NCBI GenBank assembly: GCA_030789695.1
Contig: CM061142.1
Coordinates: 145,671,637-145,735,636 of the forward strand
Reading direction: 5' to 3'
Source: Scilla litardierei
Taxonomy: Eukaryota > Streptophyta > Magnoliopsida > Asparagales > Asparagaceae
DNA: 64,000 bases
Shown here piece by piece: positions 52,951 through 64,000 of the stretch. The notes under the pieces are model-generated. The model searched no databases. It was not told the DNA's origin and was given only the letters and a program-made list of their open reading frames with translations. Both the position numbers and the translations under genes were made by a program. Position 1 is the first letter of the stretch, and every line of letters begins with the position of its first letter.

Positions 52951-55451
52951 TGTTGGGGAATTGGCGGTCCCTTAGGGCACAAAAACTCTAGTCCCGTCCT
53001 AAGTCGGACGGAACATAGACACAAAAATATTTGCAGCGGAAGAAAAACTAGTTAATCTAAATTAACATGCAGTTAAAAACTATTTTTAACTTAGCCCTAA
53101 GGTCCAAGACCCCATGCCAAGATCTATGCCGACTTGGGATGGATCTGACCATCCCAAGAAGGATCTAGCCTACTACGATTAAACTAAACTAATGCTAATA
53201 ATACTTTAACCACATACCCGGAATCTCAGCCCTGGAGCAGGCGAGATGTTCCGCGCCGTCTTCCGAGCTGCTCCCGTCCCACGCCGAGCCGCTCCTTGAA
53301 CCGCTCCCCGAACCGCTCCTCGAACCGCTCCGCATCCCGAGGTGATCAATCCCCGTGCCGCCGAGCCAACCACGCACCGAAGAAAGTTTCACGCGAGTGA
53401 AACTTCCGCCAAGATTTCGGATCCAGAATCCGAACTCCTTTGTGGCTTTGCTAGAGCCCGCAGGAGTAAGGCAGAAAATTTAGGGAGAAGAGAAATATTA
53501 ATTTAAGCTTAAATCCGAGCGTGCTCCAACATTTACGGGAGCCGCTCAGATCTAGAGCTTGGGACGAGTTTTGAGAAAGGGGGGAGACCCCTATTTATAT
53601 AGGCGGCGGACTCTCCCCTTTTCTCAAAATCCGATGTGGGACTAAATATTTGGGTTAGTTAAAATCAAGTTAGTTTGTACTTCACAAAGTGCAAACTTCC
53701 GTGAATTTTAACTCACTCACCGTTGAGTTTCAGGATTGATACAACCTATTAATACGACAAGCGTTCAACGGTGAACGCATAGGAAAAAACCGTTCGTCAA
53801 TCGGAGGTCGTTTGACCCTCCAATTGAGTGTTCAAACATCAGCCCAAACCCATGTATTTCTGAAATCTGCAGCCGTCACTCCTTGGGTTCAGAACCCTAG
53901 GCGTGGAGCCCAAAAACTGGGCCCCACAGCACTGTGCGCGCGCGCGCAGATCCGCCTGGGCAGAGCCCAGGCCGCGCCTGGGCAGAGCCCAGGCGGCCTG
54001 GGCTTTGCCCAGGCTTGCGCCTGGGCTTGCCCAGGCCGAGCCTGGGCTAAGCCCAGGCCTGTGCCTGGCTAGCCCAGGCCGAGCCTGGGCTTAGCCCAGG
54101 CAGAGCCTAGGCTAGCCCAGGCAGCCTGTTCTGCCTGGGCCTGGCCTGGTTTGATGCTTTGGGCTGTTTTGGCTCTAACTTGAGCATTTGGTGTCCGATT
54201 TGGACGCCGTTCGAACCTGGGTCTAGACTGGAGCATTCCCGTCTTACCCGTGAACTTTTCCTTGCGTTTATTTTATTAAATATTGTATTAAACAATTTAA
54301 TACACATTTAATCGCTTTTGCATCAAATGCAAAATAGTCCCTATCTAAGCTTAAATTATCATATTGCATCAAATGCAATTATCTCTTCTTTTGCATCACA
54401 TGCAAATATTCTCCCTAACTATTTTCTACCTATTACTAGACGAAGCGTTGCACTCTGTGTGAGACCCTACAGCCTGACCCTTACAACAGGTTGGGCTCTA
54501 AGCCCTATACGGCAGTGACCACGAGCAGTGGTTGCCGTCCCTGCTTCAGGAATCATCATTATGTGGTTAACTCATTGACATGAGTATTGTCGGGACCACC
54601 TGACTGTTTCCGTGATGAATTCCGCAGTTATAGTCTCTTCGTCTTAAATATGTCGTTTGGATCAAGTCTGGGGTACGGTCAAACTGTCAACCCCAATAAC
54701 TTGACTCCGGTTAGTTTCTATCAATCTTTAGTCAATAAATATTGGACTTCTTCCAACATACTCTGCGCAGAGTTTTTACTAAAGACCGAACTAACTCTAC
54801 GACACTAACTCCCATTGACCGGGAGAGACGAATCCTCTCTTGGTCATTACTCGCCTCGTACGTTTCAAGTGACACCCAATCAAAAGACCTTTCGACAGGC
54901 CTTGCCTCGAAGCTAGGTCAATTGATCTAAGTGGCACCGTTCACGCACAGGTCCGTCAAAATGACCTCAAGTCAAAAGACCAACTATCCTATCATCACTC
55001 AGAGTTATCACTGACAGATTGGTCAATATAACCATATGATAACTCTAGTGGATCGTTCAGTGAACTCATTCTAATGAGCACCTGTGTCTCGTCTTCGACT
55101 TCGCCAAGTCAAGCGATCATGAGATCATCGCCACCGCTAAACAGTGAAGACTAAGACACAATGGTCTATCCGATGTTTCGATATCCTTGTCTCGAAACAT
55201 CTACGACCACGAACCATTTTAGACTTATGCTACAGACGGTCAAACGTTTCTCCATGATCGAGATACTCATCTCGATACCCGTTTTGACCTTGCATAAAGT
55301 CTCAGGACTTTACCTAAGTTGATATCTAATGTTAACTACATTACAATATAACTTAGATAAATTATTACCAAACAGCTTACTGTTATTTCGAACAAGATGT
55401 TTGTGCTATTCACACAGGAATAAATGGCCTTGAGGGCATCATATTCCTACA
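52951..55451 (-). repeat. F2 5' LTR (2501 bp)
   Basis: Matches 46660-49114. The extra 46 bp lie in the GC palindrome cluster (53950-54060). TATA on minus at 53591-53603. Confidence 0.95.
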
Positions 55452-55456
55452 GTTAT
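55452..55456. repeat. Target-site duplication (gttat) of F2, right
   Basis: Matches 46655-46659. Confidence 0.95.
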
Positions 55457-58370
55457 ATCATGAGTGCGACAAGTAAGGTAAGGTAAAGTAAAGTACGAGT
55501 ATGGAATTTGAAACATGGCATGGATGTCAAGTTTTTACATGAACAAGTACAAGTACAAAGACAAGTCTAGTAAGCACGTCGTGCACAGAGGTTACGTCTT
55601 CTGGCTAGAGTGGCAGATCGGGCCAACTCGTACACTCAGGTGATCGCTTATCCCTACCCCTCCACGTGTATCGAGCCAGGGCATTACCCCCGAACGCGTA
55701 ATGCTCGCTTCTGATCACGAGCCAGGAAGTGTATTTGGCATAGGGTTGTGCCTGCAAAAGCAGGTGCCTAGACTGGCCTAGGGTTGTACCTGCAACGCAG
55801 GTGCCTAGCCTGAACAAGGAAGTACAAGTATAGTAGCATGTGCTACGAATGGAACATACAAGCATAAATGACATGGCATGGCAAGTTGTAATTAAAATGC
55901 GTACAGATAAGGAATTTTAAACATGACAAGCAATGCATGAATGACATGGCAGAGTACAAATATAGTGTGTATAGGTAAGGAAGTAAAACGTGACAGATAA
56001 AATGAATGATGACATGGCAGGGTGTCAGATCTAGCTTCGTTGTCAAGCTAGATCTTGAAATTGCGTCTAGGCGACTATCATTTCATCGCCTAATCTCTTT
56101 TACGCCAAAAGCAAGAAATGGCCTAAAGCACACCCTAACAAAGAACTGGCAAGTTTCACTTGCCTGCAAGTCAAACGTCTGAAAAACACCGTCCAAAGAG
56201 TCCAAAGTCACAAACAACCTACATGCACAAGTCCACCAGCCTACAGTCCCATATTATTAATCTTGATTAGTGAATTACAAAAATTAATCAGAGGCTACAA
56301 AGTTTTAGTTGATTAACAGGCGAGTGGTGATTCCCACGGGGCAGATCTTACCTCAACATGACGCGAGAGCTACTCTGACGTCGGGTATCGACGTCAGGGG
56401 GCTGAATCCAGTAGTGCGTACGGTAAGGGATGACGGTTACTCTGTAATAAACACGTGCACGAATGAGCTTGATGCGACGGAACTAGAACTCATTAGGCAA
56501 CCCTAAAGCGTCTTATGGACCAATTAATTAAGTTCTCCAATCTGATACGGGGTTCACATCAATATTAATGTCGCTAACACGATAACTAAGTTAACTTACT
56601 GGTTCAAATACGTTACACCATTCTATCATAGCAACCTAGATAGACAACTGCTAGGAGTATCATATACAAGTTATCCACCATACCGAATAGCATATTAACA
56701 TCAGATTATTAGGTCCACTAGCTGCTCAATAATGCAATCCAAATTCACATGTGCAACTGAAATTAAAGTGTTGCAGCAACGACACTAACCGATGTGTAGA
56801 GGGGAACTCCGACGTGGCTATCGGGGTTGCCGCGCGGCGATCCAAGGCGGAGGAACGTCATAGTGACACGAGGGAAATCGACCATGGTCCAGAGAGCAGC
56901 CGGGACGACAACCATATGAAGAGAACGGCAGCCGCTTGTGCTCGCAGCCTGTAGTTGCCATGCACGGCCTACGGCAGCCGCTACATGCGGTATCAGGTGA
57001 GGGTTGGCCGGAGAGAGGCTGACGAGGTCCGGTCGGCTTGGGGGGGTGACCAAGACAGCCTCAGGTGGCGCTGCAGTCAGGCCCACGGCCTGCTGTCGCT
57101 GACAGCGCCGGGCGGCTATGTCGCGGGCAGAGGCGGCGCTGCCTTGCGCCAGGCGGAGTGCACCGGCGAGGTAGTCGGTGAGGGGTCCACGGGGGCTCGA
57201 TGGCATGGAGACAGGCCGGAGAGAGACCGTGCGTCGCTGATTCATGGGGGAAAAAGTCGGACAGCGCTGCCTTGAGTTTGCATCGTCCGACAGGGGATTG
57301 GGCGGCGTCCACCGGCGGAGGGGCGGTCAGAGGAAGGGGTTACGGCGAGGGGCGGTCGGAGGAAGGGGTTACGGCGAGGGGAGGTCTCCATGCGAGCACA
57401 AGTCGGAGGGCGCCGACGGTTTTCGTTGCGTGCGAAAAATTTGAGAGCGGCGGCTGTGTCGCGTGTTTGCTCGGATATAACAGTAACCTAGGGTTATTTT
57501 GTTAAGGGTATAGGCTTTTACTTGCCCTAGCCTTAAAATAATAGAGAGAAGCTGTATTGTAGGGGGGGGTGTTAGCAGGCCGGAGCTAGCTGGGCTCTTA
57601 GGCTTAGGGTTTAATTATAAAAATATAAAGAGATTGGGTTGCCAGACATGTGAGTGCCTACTCTTAGGCTTAGGTGTTTAAAAAATTTCATTTGAATGCT
57701 AACCTTAGGTGTGTGGGCTATAGTGTTGACAGCATGAAGACTAAGGCCTATTTTTTATTAATAACCTTGTCTAAGGTATGTAGAGTACCCTAGCTAGTTT
57801 AACACTATAAAAATTTATGTGAGTGAGGGGTGTTAGTGTTAGACTTAGGCTTCCCAAAAATAAGTTGGGTGGTGAATATTGGGTGTGTGCGGCCATAGTA
57901 AAGAATGGGGCTGGGTCAACAATAATTTGGACGTCTATTATAATGAAAATTATAGTGGTGGATATAAGCCAAGTGAAACTTAGGGTTAAACCAATATTAG
58001 GTTGGGCGAAAAGCGAAGGTAGGTCAAACAAACTCCGAAAATTGTGAAATAAATATTGTGCTGATCGGGACGACGAGAGGAAGGTAACTAAGAAGACAAA
58101 TCTCAATTTTGACGTCGAACGACGAAACTAAAAATAGAAACGTCTCACGTCAAAAGTGAAAATCACAACGTCTCTTCGATTGAGATCAAATCGTGGGAGA
58201 ACGACCCGAGAAATGTCGTTCCAAATCAGTGCCACAATTTAATACTCTCAGAGACGTTCACAACGACTTATCACACCAAAGTGTTCACAAACAAACAAAG
58301 TCTAAAATAAACACGTGCACGGTCAAAAGCACGTGCACAAACAAAGTATAATCGGAAAGCGGCCGTTACA
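55457..58370 (-). repeat. X 5' LTR, second segment (right of F2)
   Basis: From 56061 it matches the 3' LTR at 40381-42703. 55457-56060 is the part deleted from the 3' LTR copy. It includes paired GTGCCTAG blocks around the words AGGGTTGT(G/A)CCTGCAA near 55742-55808. Ends GGCCGTTACA. Confidence 0.8.
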
Positions 58371-60184
58371 AGTTTGCTACTATCTTGTGTATTTATATAT
58401 TAACATTTAATATATATATTATCGTTATACTTATTACTCATTGCTTTAGAAGTAATGTGACGACATTCGTCCAAATGTGTTAACCTTTTGTATAACAATA
58501 ATTATGAAATCGTGACATCAAAATATGTCACATTTTCATTCCCTCCCACTTATGCCTTTACTAATGATAAATTAAACTATTTAACTCGATTGTCTTTCCG
58601 GAGTGCCTTCTTCCTTTTCTAAATCACATTTAGATATTAAATAGCTCAACATAAATGAATAGATATGCATGCATCTCATGTATCCAAACGCCTGAGCTCT
58701 GCAACCTTGAGTGTAGCTCAACAAGTTTCTAGTCTCAAGATCCGGTTGGTGTACATAGCCTTGCACCGTTCATGCACTCATATTCGACTCAAACAGTTTG
58801 ATCGAATTCTCGAACTTTGCGGATCAAAATTCTTTTTGCATACAACCTTGAGTCTAGCTCAACAAGTTGTAGGGAGAAACATACTTCGAATATCCTATAC
58901 GTTCAAGCTGCCCCATGTAGAGGCGAGTGACATGTAGCGTGAATTTATTTGCTGGACCCAGAACTTAATGAAATCATATTTCTTAAGTCTGTTCTTTAGA
59001 AGGTCATTTTAATGTCAACAAGAATATAGTTTAATTCTATCAATTAGAATTTAACTTGATATTCAATTAATCAACCTATTTGACCAGTTAACTAATTCCA
59101 TTAAAATATTATATTTTTATTCCTTCGGTAAACATAGTCTTGCCCTAGTTTAGCATATGTTCAATATTAAATATAGGTGGAATGGCTTTTATCTATCTAT
59201 ATACTTTCACTATTTTTACGATCATTCTAAGCCTTAATAATGAACGATTTAATCAGATTAAATTAATGGGTAAGAGATCCAATCACCCTGAGCCTAACAA
59301 CCTCGGTGTATGCACGACAAATTCCTTGACTCTGTAATCGGAAGATGACTTTTCATCGATCATATCAGATATGACTCTCTTATCGATTTTTACCTCTATC
59401 CATTTGTGATCATGAGTGTGCTCATCCAAATCACAATGACCAGTCTAGTCGGACCCTTGTTTTCGTGTTTAGCCTGACTTGCCCCGGCGCTCGGTGTATT
59501 CACGAGACGTCGGTTTGGGTCAGGTCTTAGACTACATCATATGTGTTTAAGAAATTGGTTTCTATAAGATTGCCATGTCACAGCTTGAGTGTAGCTCAAC
59601 AACTGGAACACGAGTCCTATAGTTGCTAACCCCTAAAACAAGGAGGGCTACGGCTAATCTTGAAGAAGATTATTAACATATTTGACTTAGATATAGTCCA
59701 GGGTGTCATATAGTCATGATTCGCGTCATTGCGGTCCAGCGGAACACAGCCAGGGAATTGACTAAGCCAGGATCACTTATCCCTTAGACTAGCTAGGATG
59801 ATCCAACAAACTTAGCCAAGCACATTGACTGGATCATGGTCCATTGAATGAAGCTTGTCATTTTTTATATGCGTGTCATAGACTAAAAGGCTTTTATTAA
59901 CAACTAATTAATCCTATCAACTAGTTGAATCCTTAAATTCAAAATTTTAGGATTTGTTTAATAACTTTTATTAAATCCTTATCAACTATAAGGTTCACGT
60001 GCTATCCTAATCGTTATTAGGATTTTAATAAATTTATTAACAACGCTAAAAGTGAAGTCCTTTAATGAGAATTAATTACATAACAATTAGAATTAAAATT
60101 TTCATTAAAGGGACTACCATAATCAGGAATTAGGTCTTAAAGTGTTGTTAATGTTTTATTAAAACATAGCATGTCATTAGAATT

Positions 60185-60785
60185 TATCTCATAAATTTTA
60201 ACGAGTTGTTAATGGCTAACCTAAGAGGGTTGTCTTGTGTTATCAAATAAGTGACAACATTTGCATAGCAATTAACATAAAGTTACACTAATTTTAACGC
60301 ATAAAAAGAGCGTCCTTCCATTTAACAATTAAATAGAAAATTATTTATCTAATAAACAAGTTTGCATGCATTCCTTAAATTTAACATTTAAATTGAAAAT
60401 AATGAATTTAAAACATTTTAATTTTTATCTCATAAAAATATAATAGTTTTAAAAGGATCATATGATATGCAGCTACTAAAATATTTATCGCATAAAGAGT
60501 GTACAACTATTTAACAATTAAATAGAATAATGTTTATCAAATAAACAATTTTAGCATGCATACTTAAATTTAACATTTAAATTTAAAGCTATGATTTTGA
60601 AAACATTTAATTTTATCTCATAAAAATAAAAAACTTGTTTTAAAATATCACAAAATTTGCATGCTACCTAAAATATTTATCGCATAAAAATTTTAGGCTT
60701 TTAAAATCATCCGTTAAAAAATATCATATAAATCTTTAAAAAAAATTAAAAGGCATCTAAAAACATTTTTAAAATTATCTCATAA
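60185..60785 (-). repeat. TTATCGCATAA palindrome array in F1 leader
   Basis: Copies near 60188, 60427, 60488, 60614, 60677 and 60775 plus variants (TTATCTAATAAAC, TTATCAAATAAAC). It sits in the same place relative to the PBS as in F2. Confidence 0.7.
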
Positions 60786-60866
60786 CTTTGAAACATTTTA
60801 GAAGGTATTTTAAAAGCATTTCAATGTTTAATAAAATCGCAGTGCTAGATCGTTACGCAAACCTAA

Positions 60867-60878
60867 GCTCTGATACCA
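60867..60878 (-). promoter_or_regulatory. F1 primer-binding site, tRNA-iMet (minus strand)
   Basis: GCTCTGATACCA on plus, one base from the 5' LTR end at 60880. Confidence 0.95.
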
Positions 60879-60879
60879 C

Positions 60880-62294
60880 TGTAGGGTTTTCGCAGACCCT
60901 CAGGGCTAAAATTCGTGCCCGTCCTAAGTCGGACGGAACACGTAAGCAAAAATATGCAGCGAAAGAATAAACAAGGTAATCTAATTAACATGCAGTTAAA
61001 CATTTTAACTTAGCCCTAAGGTACAAAGCCCTTAGCCAAGATCTTTGCCGACTCGGGATGGATCTGACCATCCCAAGAAGAATCTAACTTACTGCGATTA
61101 AATTAAACTAATGCTTATAAAAACACATACCCAGAATCTTGCACTGGGGCAGGCAAGATGTTTCGCACCGTCTTCCGAGCCGCTCCCCGTCCCACGCCGA
61201 GTCGCTCCGCGAACCACTCCTCGAACCGCTCTGCATCCCGAGGCGAGCAATCCTCGTGTCGTCGAGCCAACCACATGCCGAAGAAAGTTTCACGCGAGTG
61301 AAAGCCTTCGCCAAGATTTCGAATCCAAATCCGAACACCTTCGTGGCTTTGCTAAAGCCCTTCAGGAGTAAGGCAGAAATATAGGGAGAAGAAGCATTAA
61401 TTTAAGCTTCAATCCAAGCGTGCTCCAACATTTACGGGAGCCGCTCAGATCTTGAGCTTGGGACGAGTTTGGAGGAAGGGTGAGGCCCCTATTTATATAG
61501 GCGGCTGACTCACCCTTTTTCTCCACAACCGATGTGGGACTATTAAATTTGAGTTAATTAAATCAAGTTAGTTTGCCTTCACAAAGGGCAAACTTCCGTG
61601 AATTTTAACTCCCTCACCGTTGAGCTTCATACTATCAAATTGAAGGGTGTTCAATGGTGAGCGCATAGGAAAAAACGGTACGTCAATCGAAGTCCGTTTG
61701 ACCCTCCAATTGATCGCCCAAAGTTCAGCCCAAGGCTTGATTTCGTCCAAAATCAGCCGACAAATTCTGCACTGCCCTAGGGTTCTGAAAACCCAATTCT
61801 ACGTGGCCCACCACGCCAGCTAGGCGAGCCCAGGCCAGGCTGGGTGCCTGGTCTGGGCGCACCCAGCCTGGGCGCCTGGCCCAGGCCTGGGCCAGGCGCC
61901 CAGGGCACCTGGGCACCTGAGCGCCTGGGCCCAGGCAGGCCGGGCGCCCTGGCTCAGGTGGGCCTGGCCAGGCGCCCAGGCCATATCCAGTCTGGCTTGG
62001 GTCAACCTGGTCTGACCCATGCCCAGTTTGGGCATGGGCCAGACTCCTTTTGAACTGTTTTGGGTGTAACTTGGGCATTTGGCGTCCGATTTGGACGCCG
62101 TTCGAACCTGGGTTTAGACCGGGGCATTCCCGTCTTACCCGAGGACTTTTCCTTGCATTTATTTCATTAAATATTGTCGTAAACTATTTACGACACATTT
62201 AATCCGGTTTGCATCAAATGCAAAATAATCCATATCTAATCTTAAATTATCATTTGCATCAAATACAAATGATCTGAGGGCACATCCCTCTATA
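60880..62294 (-). repeat. F1 5' LTR (1415 bp)
   Basis: TGTAGGGTTTTCGCAG...CCCTCTATA. The terminal CA has become TA. TATA on minus at 61489-61501. GC palindrome cluster 61830-62040, shorter than in the 3' LTR. Confidence 0.9.
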
Positions 62295-62299
62295 ATATC
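62295..62299. repeat. Target-site duplication (atatc) of F1, right
   Basis: Matches 37836-37840. Confidence 0.9.
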
Positions 62300-64000
62300 T
62301 ACATATGCATGTATCTGTTTCAAAAAGGTACATTTAAAGTTACACAAAAGATACATGAGAAATCTGAAAAGCAAGGCAAAATACATAAGAATGTCTAGAT
62401 CTCACAAGTAAAAGTTTGCACACAGAAAATAAGTACAACTCACACCCACAAAATATAAAAAAGAGAAAGACTCGCCATGGGTAACCTCCGGGTGAAAAGC
62501 TACTCTGGGGTCTCTGGTTCTAAACTGTGAAAGGGGGGACAACCACGTCATCGTGTGCCTAGTAGGAAAAGCACAACTGTAGAAGTGGAATTCTATCTTT
62601 TACATTGTTATGTCACAACTAAGACCTCAACATTTATATTGGGAAAACTAAATGCAAGCTACACAAATTAATAGTTATAAAAAGAAAAGAAAACATATGA
62701 CAATAGAAAGTAGTCCAAATAGAATTCTAAACAGAAGTGAAATCATGTAATGTTCTTAGGCAAGGAAGTAATTAAACTACTGCAATAAAAGAAAGTAATT
62801 TCAAACATCACTTGTATTGTTATTATTATTAACTAACGCTTTGCAATCGCAGGTAAACTGTAATACATAAGGCTCTGGACTCTCACCCACGGTGTGTGGA
62901 AAATGGTACCCCGCTGGTGGACATGAGCACAATGAAACGTGGCCTCCTGTAACTCCCTCGTTTCGGGAGTGAGAATATAATACACATCATATACCTCATT
63001 GTGTATCACGAGTACACCCATTGGCCTCTCCAATCTGCCCAACTCCCCTGTTTCGAGAGTGCAAGTGAGATACAATCAAGTCTTGTCCAGTTCCTTATGT
63101 ATACACTTTACTCGAGTTTCCCCCAAACTCCATTTCTGGAATAACTCATCTATCTCGGGGTAGATAGAGACATCCAGGTGATTATGATATTCTCGGGTTC
63201 TCACTCAACTAATCACATTCCTCGTCTCACCATTTTGTGCGATCATAACTACCGCTAGCATCAATTCATATGCCACCATCATCACATTACATAAAAACAT
63301 TCGTGCTTAAGGAAACGACAAAATCTTAGCATGAACGAGAATATCCTCATTATAGCACCTTTACATGCACAAGGAAATAACAAGGGCCCAACATGAAATG
63401 AAATATATACTTCGTAGACCATCATTCATTCTTATATGCATAGTAAACATCAACATACATACTACCATATGTTGCTACAATAGGCATGTGGCAACAATTA
63501 ACATCATGGGCATGTGGCTACAATTAACTTCATTGCATGGACCATCTTAACATAAAGCATGGCAAATTATCAATATGCTATTCATACAAGTTTACATAAC
63601 ATGACATGTAAAACATAACATGACATGCATCATAGAACAAGTTAATATGCTAATCATCATTTATTTCATGCTAAACACCATTTTTCATGCTAAGCATCAT
63701 TTTCATGTTAAATATTGTTTTTCATGTTAAACATCCACTCATGGATTAATGAGACACATTAAACTTACACAAAGTTTTAAATAAACAATCAAGTACATTT
63801 TTAGCATTTGGAACCACATGTAAATTGACATCATATTTGAGGCTAATATACATACTCTAATTAACATCACATTAGTTACAACTAACATCATCTTTGCTAA
63901 GAATTTGAGCATGGATACAACAAGTTTAAGAATAATATTCCCAATTCATTGAGTTGTGAATTTTTACATATCATATCATATGCATAAGGATTAACATAAT
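62300..64000. other. Continuation of element Y to window end; no gene seen
   Basis: AT-rich sequence with repeated ACATGACATG, CATGCTAA and CATGTTAAA steps near 63590-63740. The minus frame 62833-63075 has no recognisable domain. The far end of Y lies outside the window. Confidence 0.45.

Larger units (their letters stand above)
46660..55451 (-). mobile_element. Element F2: non-coding Copia-like LTR element, youngest of the nest
   Basis: 8.8 kb, TSD gttat, LTRs of 2455 and 2501 bp, iMet PBS at 52938-52949 and PPT next to 49114, all in minus orientation. The internal region is only 3.8 kb and carries no protein, so it is a LARD-type non-autonomous element. LTRs are nearly identical apart from the GC palindrome cluster. 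Related to F1 along most of its length. Confidence 0.92.
40381..58370 (-). mobile_element. Element X: Tekay/Del-like Gypsy element without coding sequence, inserted in F1 and carrying F2
   Basis: 3' LTR at 40381-42703 (truncated), internal 42704-46080, 5' LTR at 46081-46659 continued at 55457-58370 after F2. On the minus strand the LTR reads TGTAACGGCC...GGGGCGTGACA with PPT AAGGTGGGGAGGA, typical of Tekay/Del chromoviruses. No gag or pol is seen, and the sequence after the 5' LTR is not an iMet PBS. About 30 bases or more of LTR plus about 370 bp of flanking F1 were lost at the left junction, so no TSD can be read. Confidence 0.7.
58371..60879 (-). other. F1 internal region, PBS side
   Basis: Homologous to 50523-52950 of F2 (AGTTTGCTACTAT..TGTGTATTTATATA, AACGCTTGAGCT/AACGCCTGAGCT). 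It contains the CTTGAGTGTAGCTCAACAAG motifs at 58706, 58852 and 59583 and the TTATC(G/T)CATAA array at 60185-60785. No protein-coding sequence. Confidence 0.8.
37841..62294 (-). mobile_element. Element F1: non-coding Copia-like LTR element, carrying nested X and F2
   Basis: LTRs at 37841-39309 and 60880-62294. The minus-strand PBS (GCTCTGATACCA read on plus) is at 60867-60878 and the PPT (TCCCACTTGCACTC on plus) next to 39309. Orientation is minus. Its own internal DNA is 39310-40380 plus 58371-60879, about 3.6 kb, AT-rich with no protein. It is therefore non-autonomous (LARD-like). The LTR pair is visibly more diverged than F2's and differs by 54 bp in length, in keeping with being older. 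Confidence 0.9.
37561..64000 (-). mobile_element. Element Y, Gypsy LTR fragment, outermost host of the nest, continues beyond window
   Basis: 37561-37840 begins TGTCACGCCCC, the same terminus as the LTR of element X (46081), and is interrupted at a 5-bp TSD by F1. It resumes at 62295 and runs off the window at 64000. The right part has LTR-like low-coding sequence (TTTCGGGAGTGAG near 62960, a mirrored copy TTTCGAGAGTGCAAG near 63051, and many ACATGACATG-like steps near 63590-63640) similar in layout to 55457-56040. By analogy with X it is a minus-strand Tekay/Del-like LTR. No coding sequence is visible. Confidence 0.55.

Overview
The window is nuclear DNA from a flowering plant. It holds one recognisable host gene fragment, with plant-style introns, in a matrix of nested LTR retrotransposons and smaller inverted-repeat elements. 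Nothing bacterial or organellar was seen. I cannot name the species. Most open frames are transposon remnants or chance frames in GC-rich repeats.

Layout. (1) 1-13.8 kb: an old Copia relic with a plus-strand gag at 1084-2737 and flanking direct repeats near 242-856 and 7045-13800. It contains a long inverted repeat (arms 3878-5240 and 5640-6992). Its right repeat is split by a young Ty3/Gypsy chromovirus (7211-13392; 414-bp LTRs, TSD gaggc) with a nearly complete but broken gag-pol. (2) 13.8-20.4 kb: an orphan minus-strand ORF, a Mutator-like small element with a 9-bp TSD (14915-15851), and the first three exons of an Enhancer-of-polycomb-like gene on the minus strand (16772-19620). Intron 1 of that gene carries a 396-bp-period duplication. 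(3) 20.36-35.5 kb: a Mutator-like terminal-inverted-repeat element split by a 14.3-kb gag-only Tat-lineage Gypsy element (21123-35410; 1073-bp LTRs, TSD gtatg). That element has gag-protease but no RT, RNase H or integrase. In their place are a 9-unit array of about 212 bp, a 24-bp array, a 56-bp array and two tandem antisense genes. (4) 35.5-37.6 kb: microsatellite and two adjacent palindromic elements. (5) 37.6-64 kb: a four-level nest of minus-strand LTR elements. Host Y (37561 to beyond the window) contains F1 (37841-62294). F1 contains X (about 40381-58370). X contains F2 (46660-55451), which sits inside X's own 5' LTR. None of these four shows intact coding sequence in the window.

Most interesting. 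The Tat-like element carries two paralogous antisense genes (28580-30660 and 31914-33838). They share a three-exon structure with matching intron positions and phases: a PF04195-like domain, an acidic/low-complexity middle ending in a conserved ESVFED..VAARL block, and a coiled-coil tail. The element thus looks like a gag donor coupled to a duplicated antisense cassette. Second, F1 and F2 each have an inverted repeat straddling the PPT/3'-LTR junction whose arms differ in sequence but still pair (GATC/GATC in F1, GGCC/GGCC in F2). This is covariation-type evidence for a functional RNA hairpin. F1 and F2 also differ in where the LTR ends: about 1 kb that is LTR in F2 is internal in F1.

All domain names come from motif recognition by eye. 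No database search or folding program was run.
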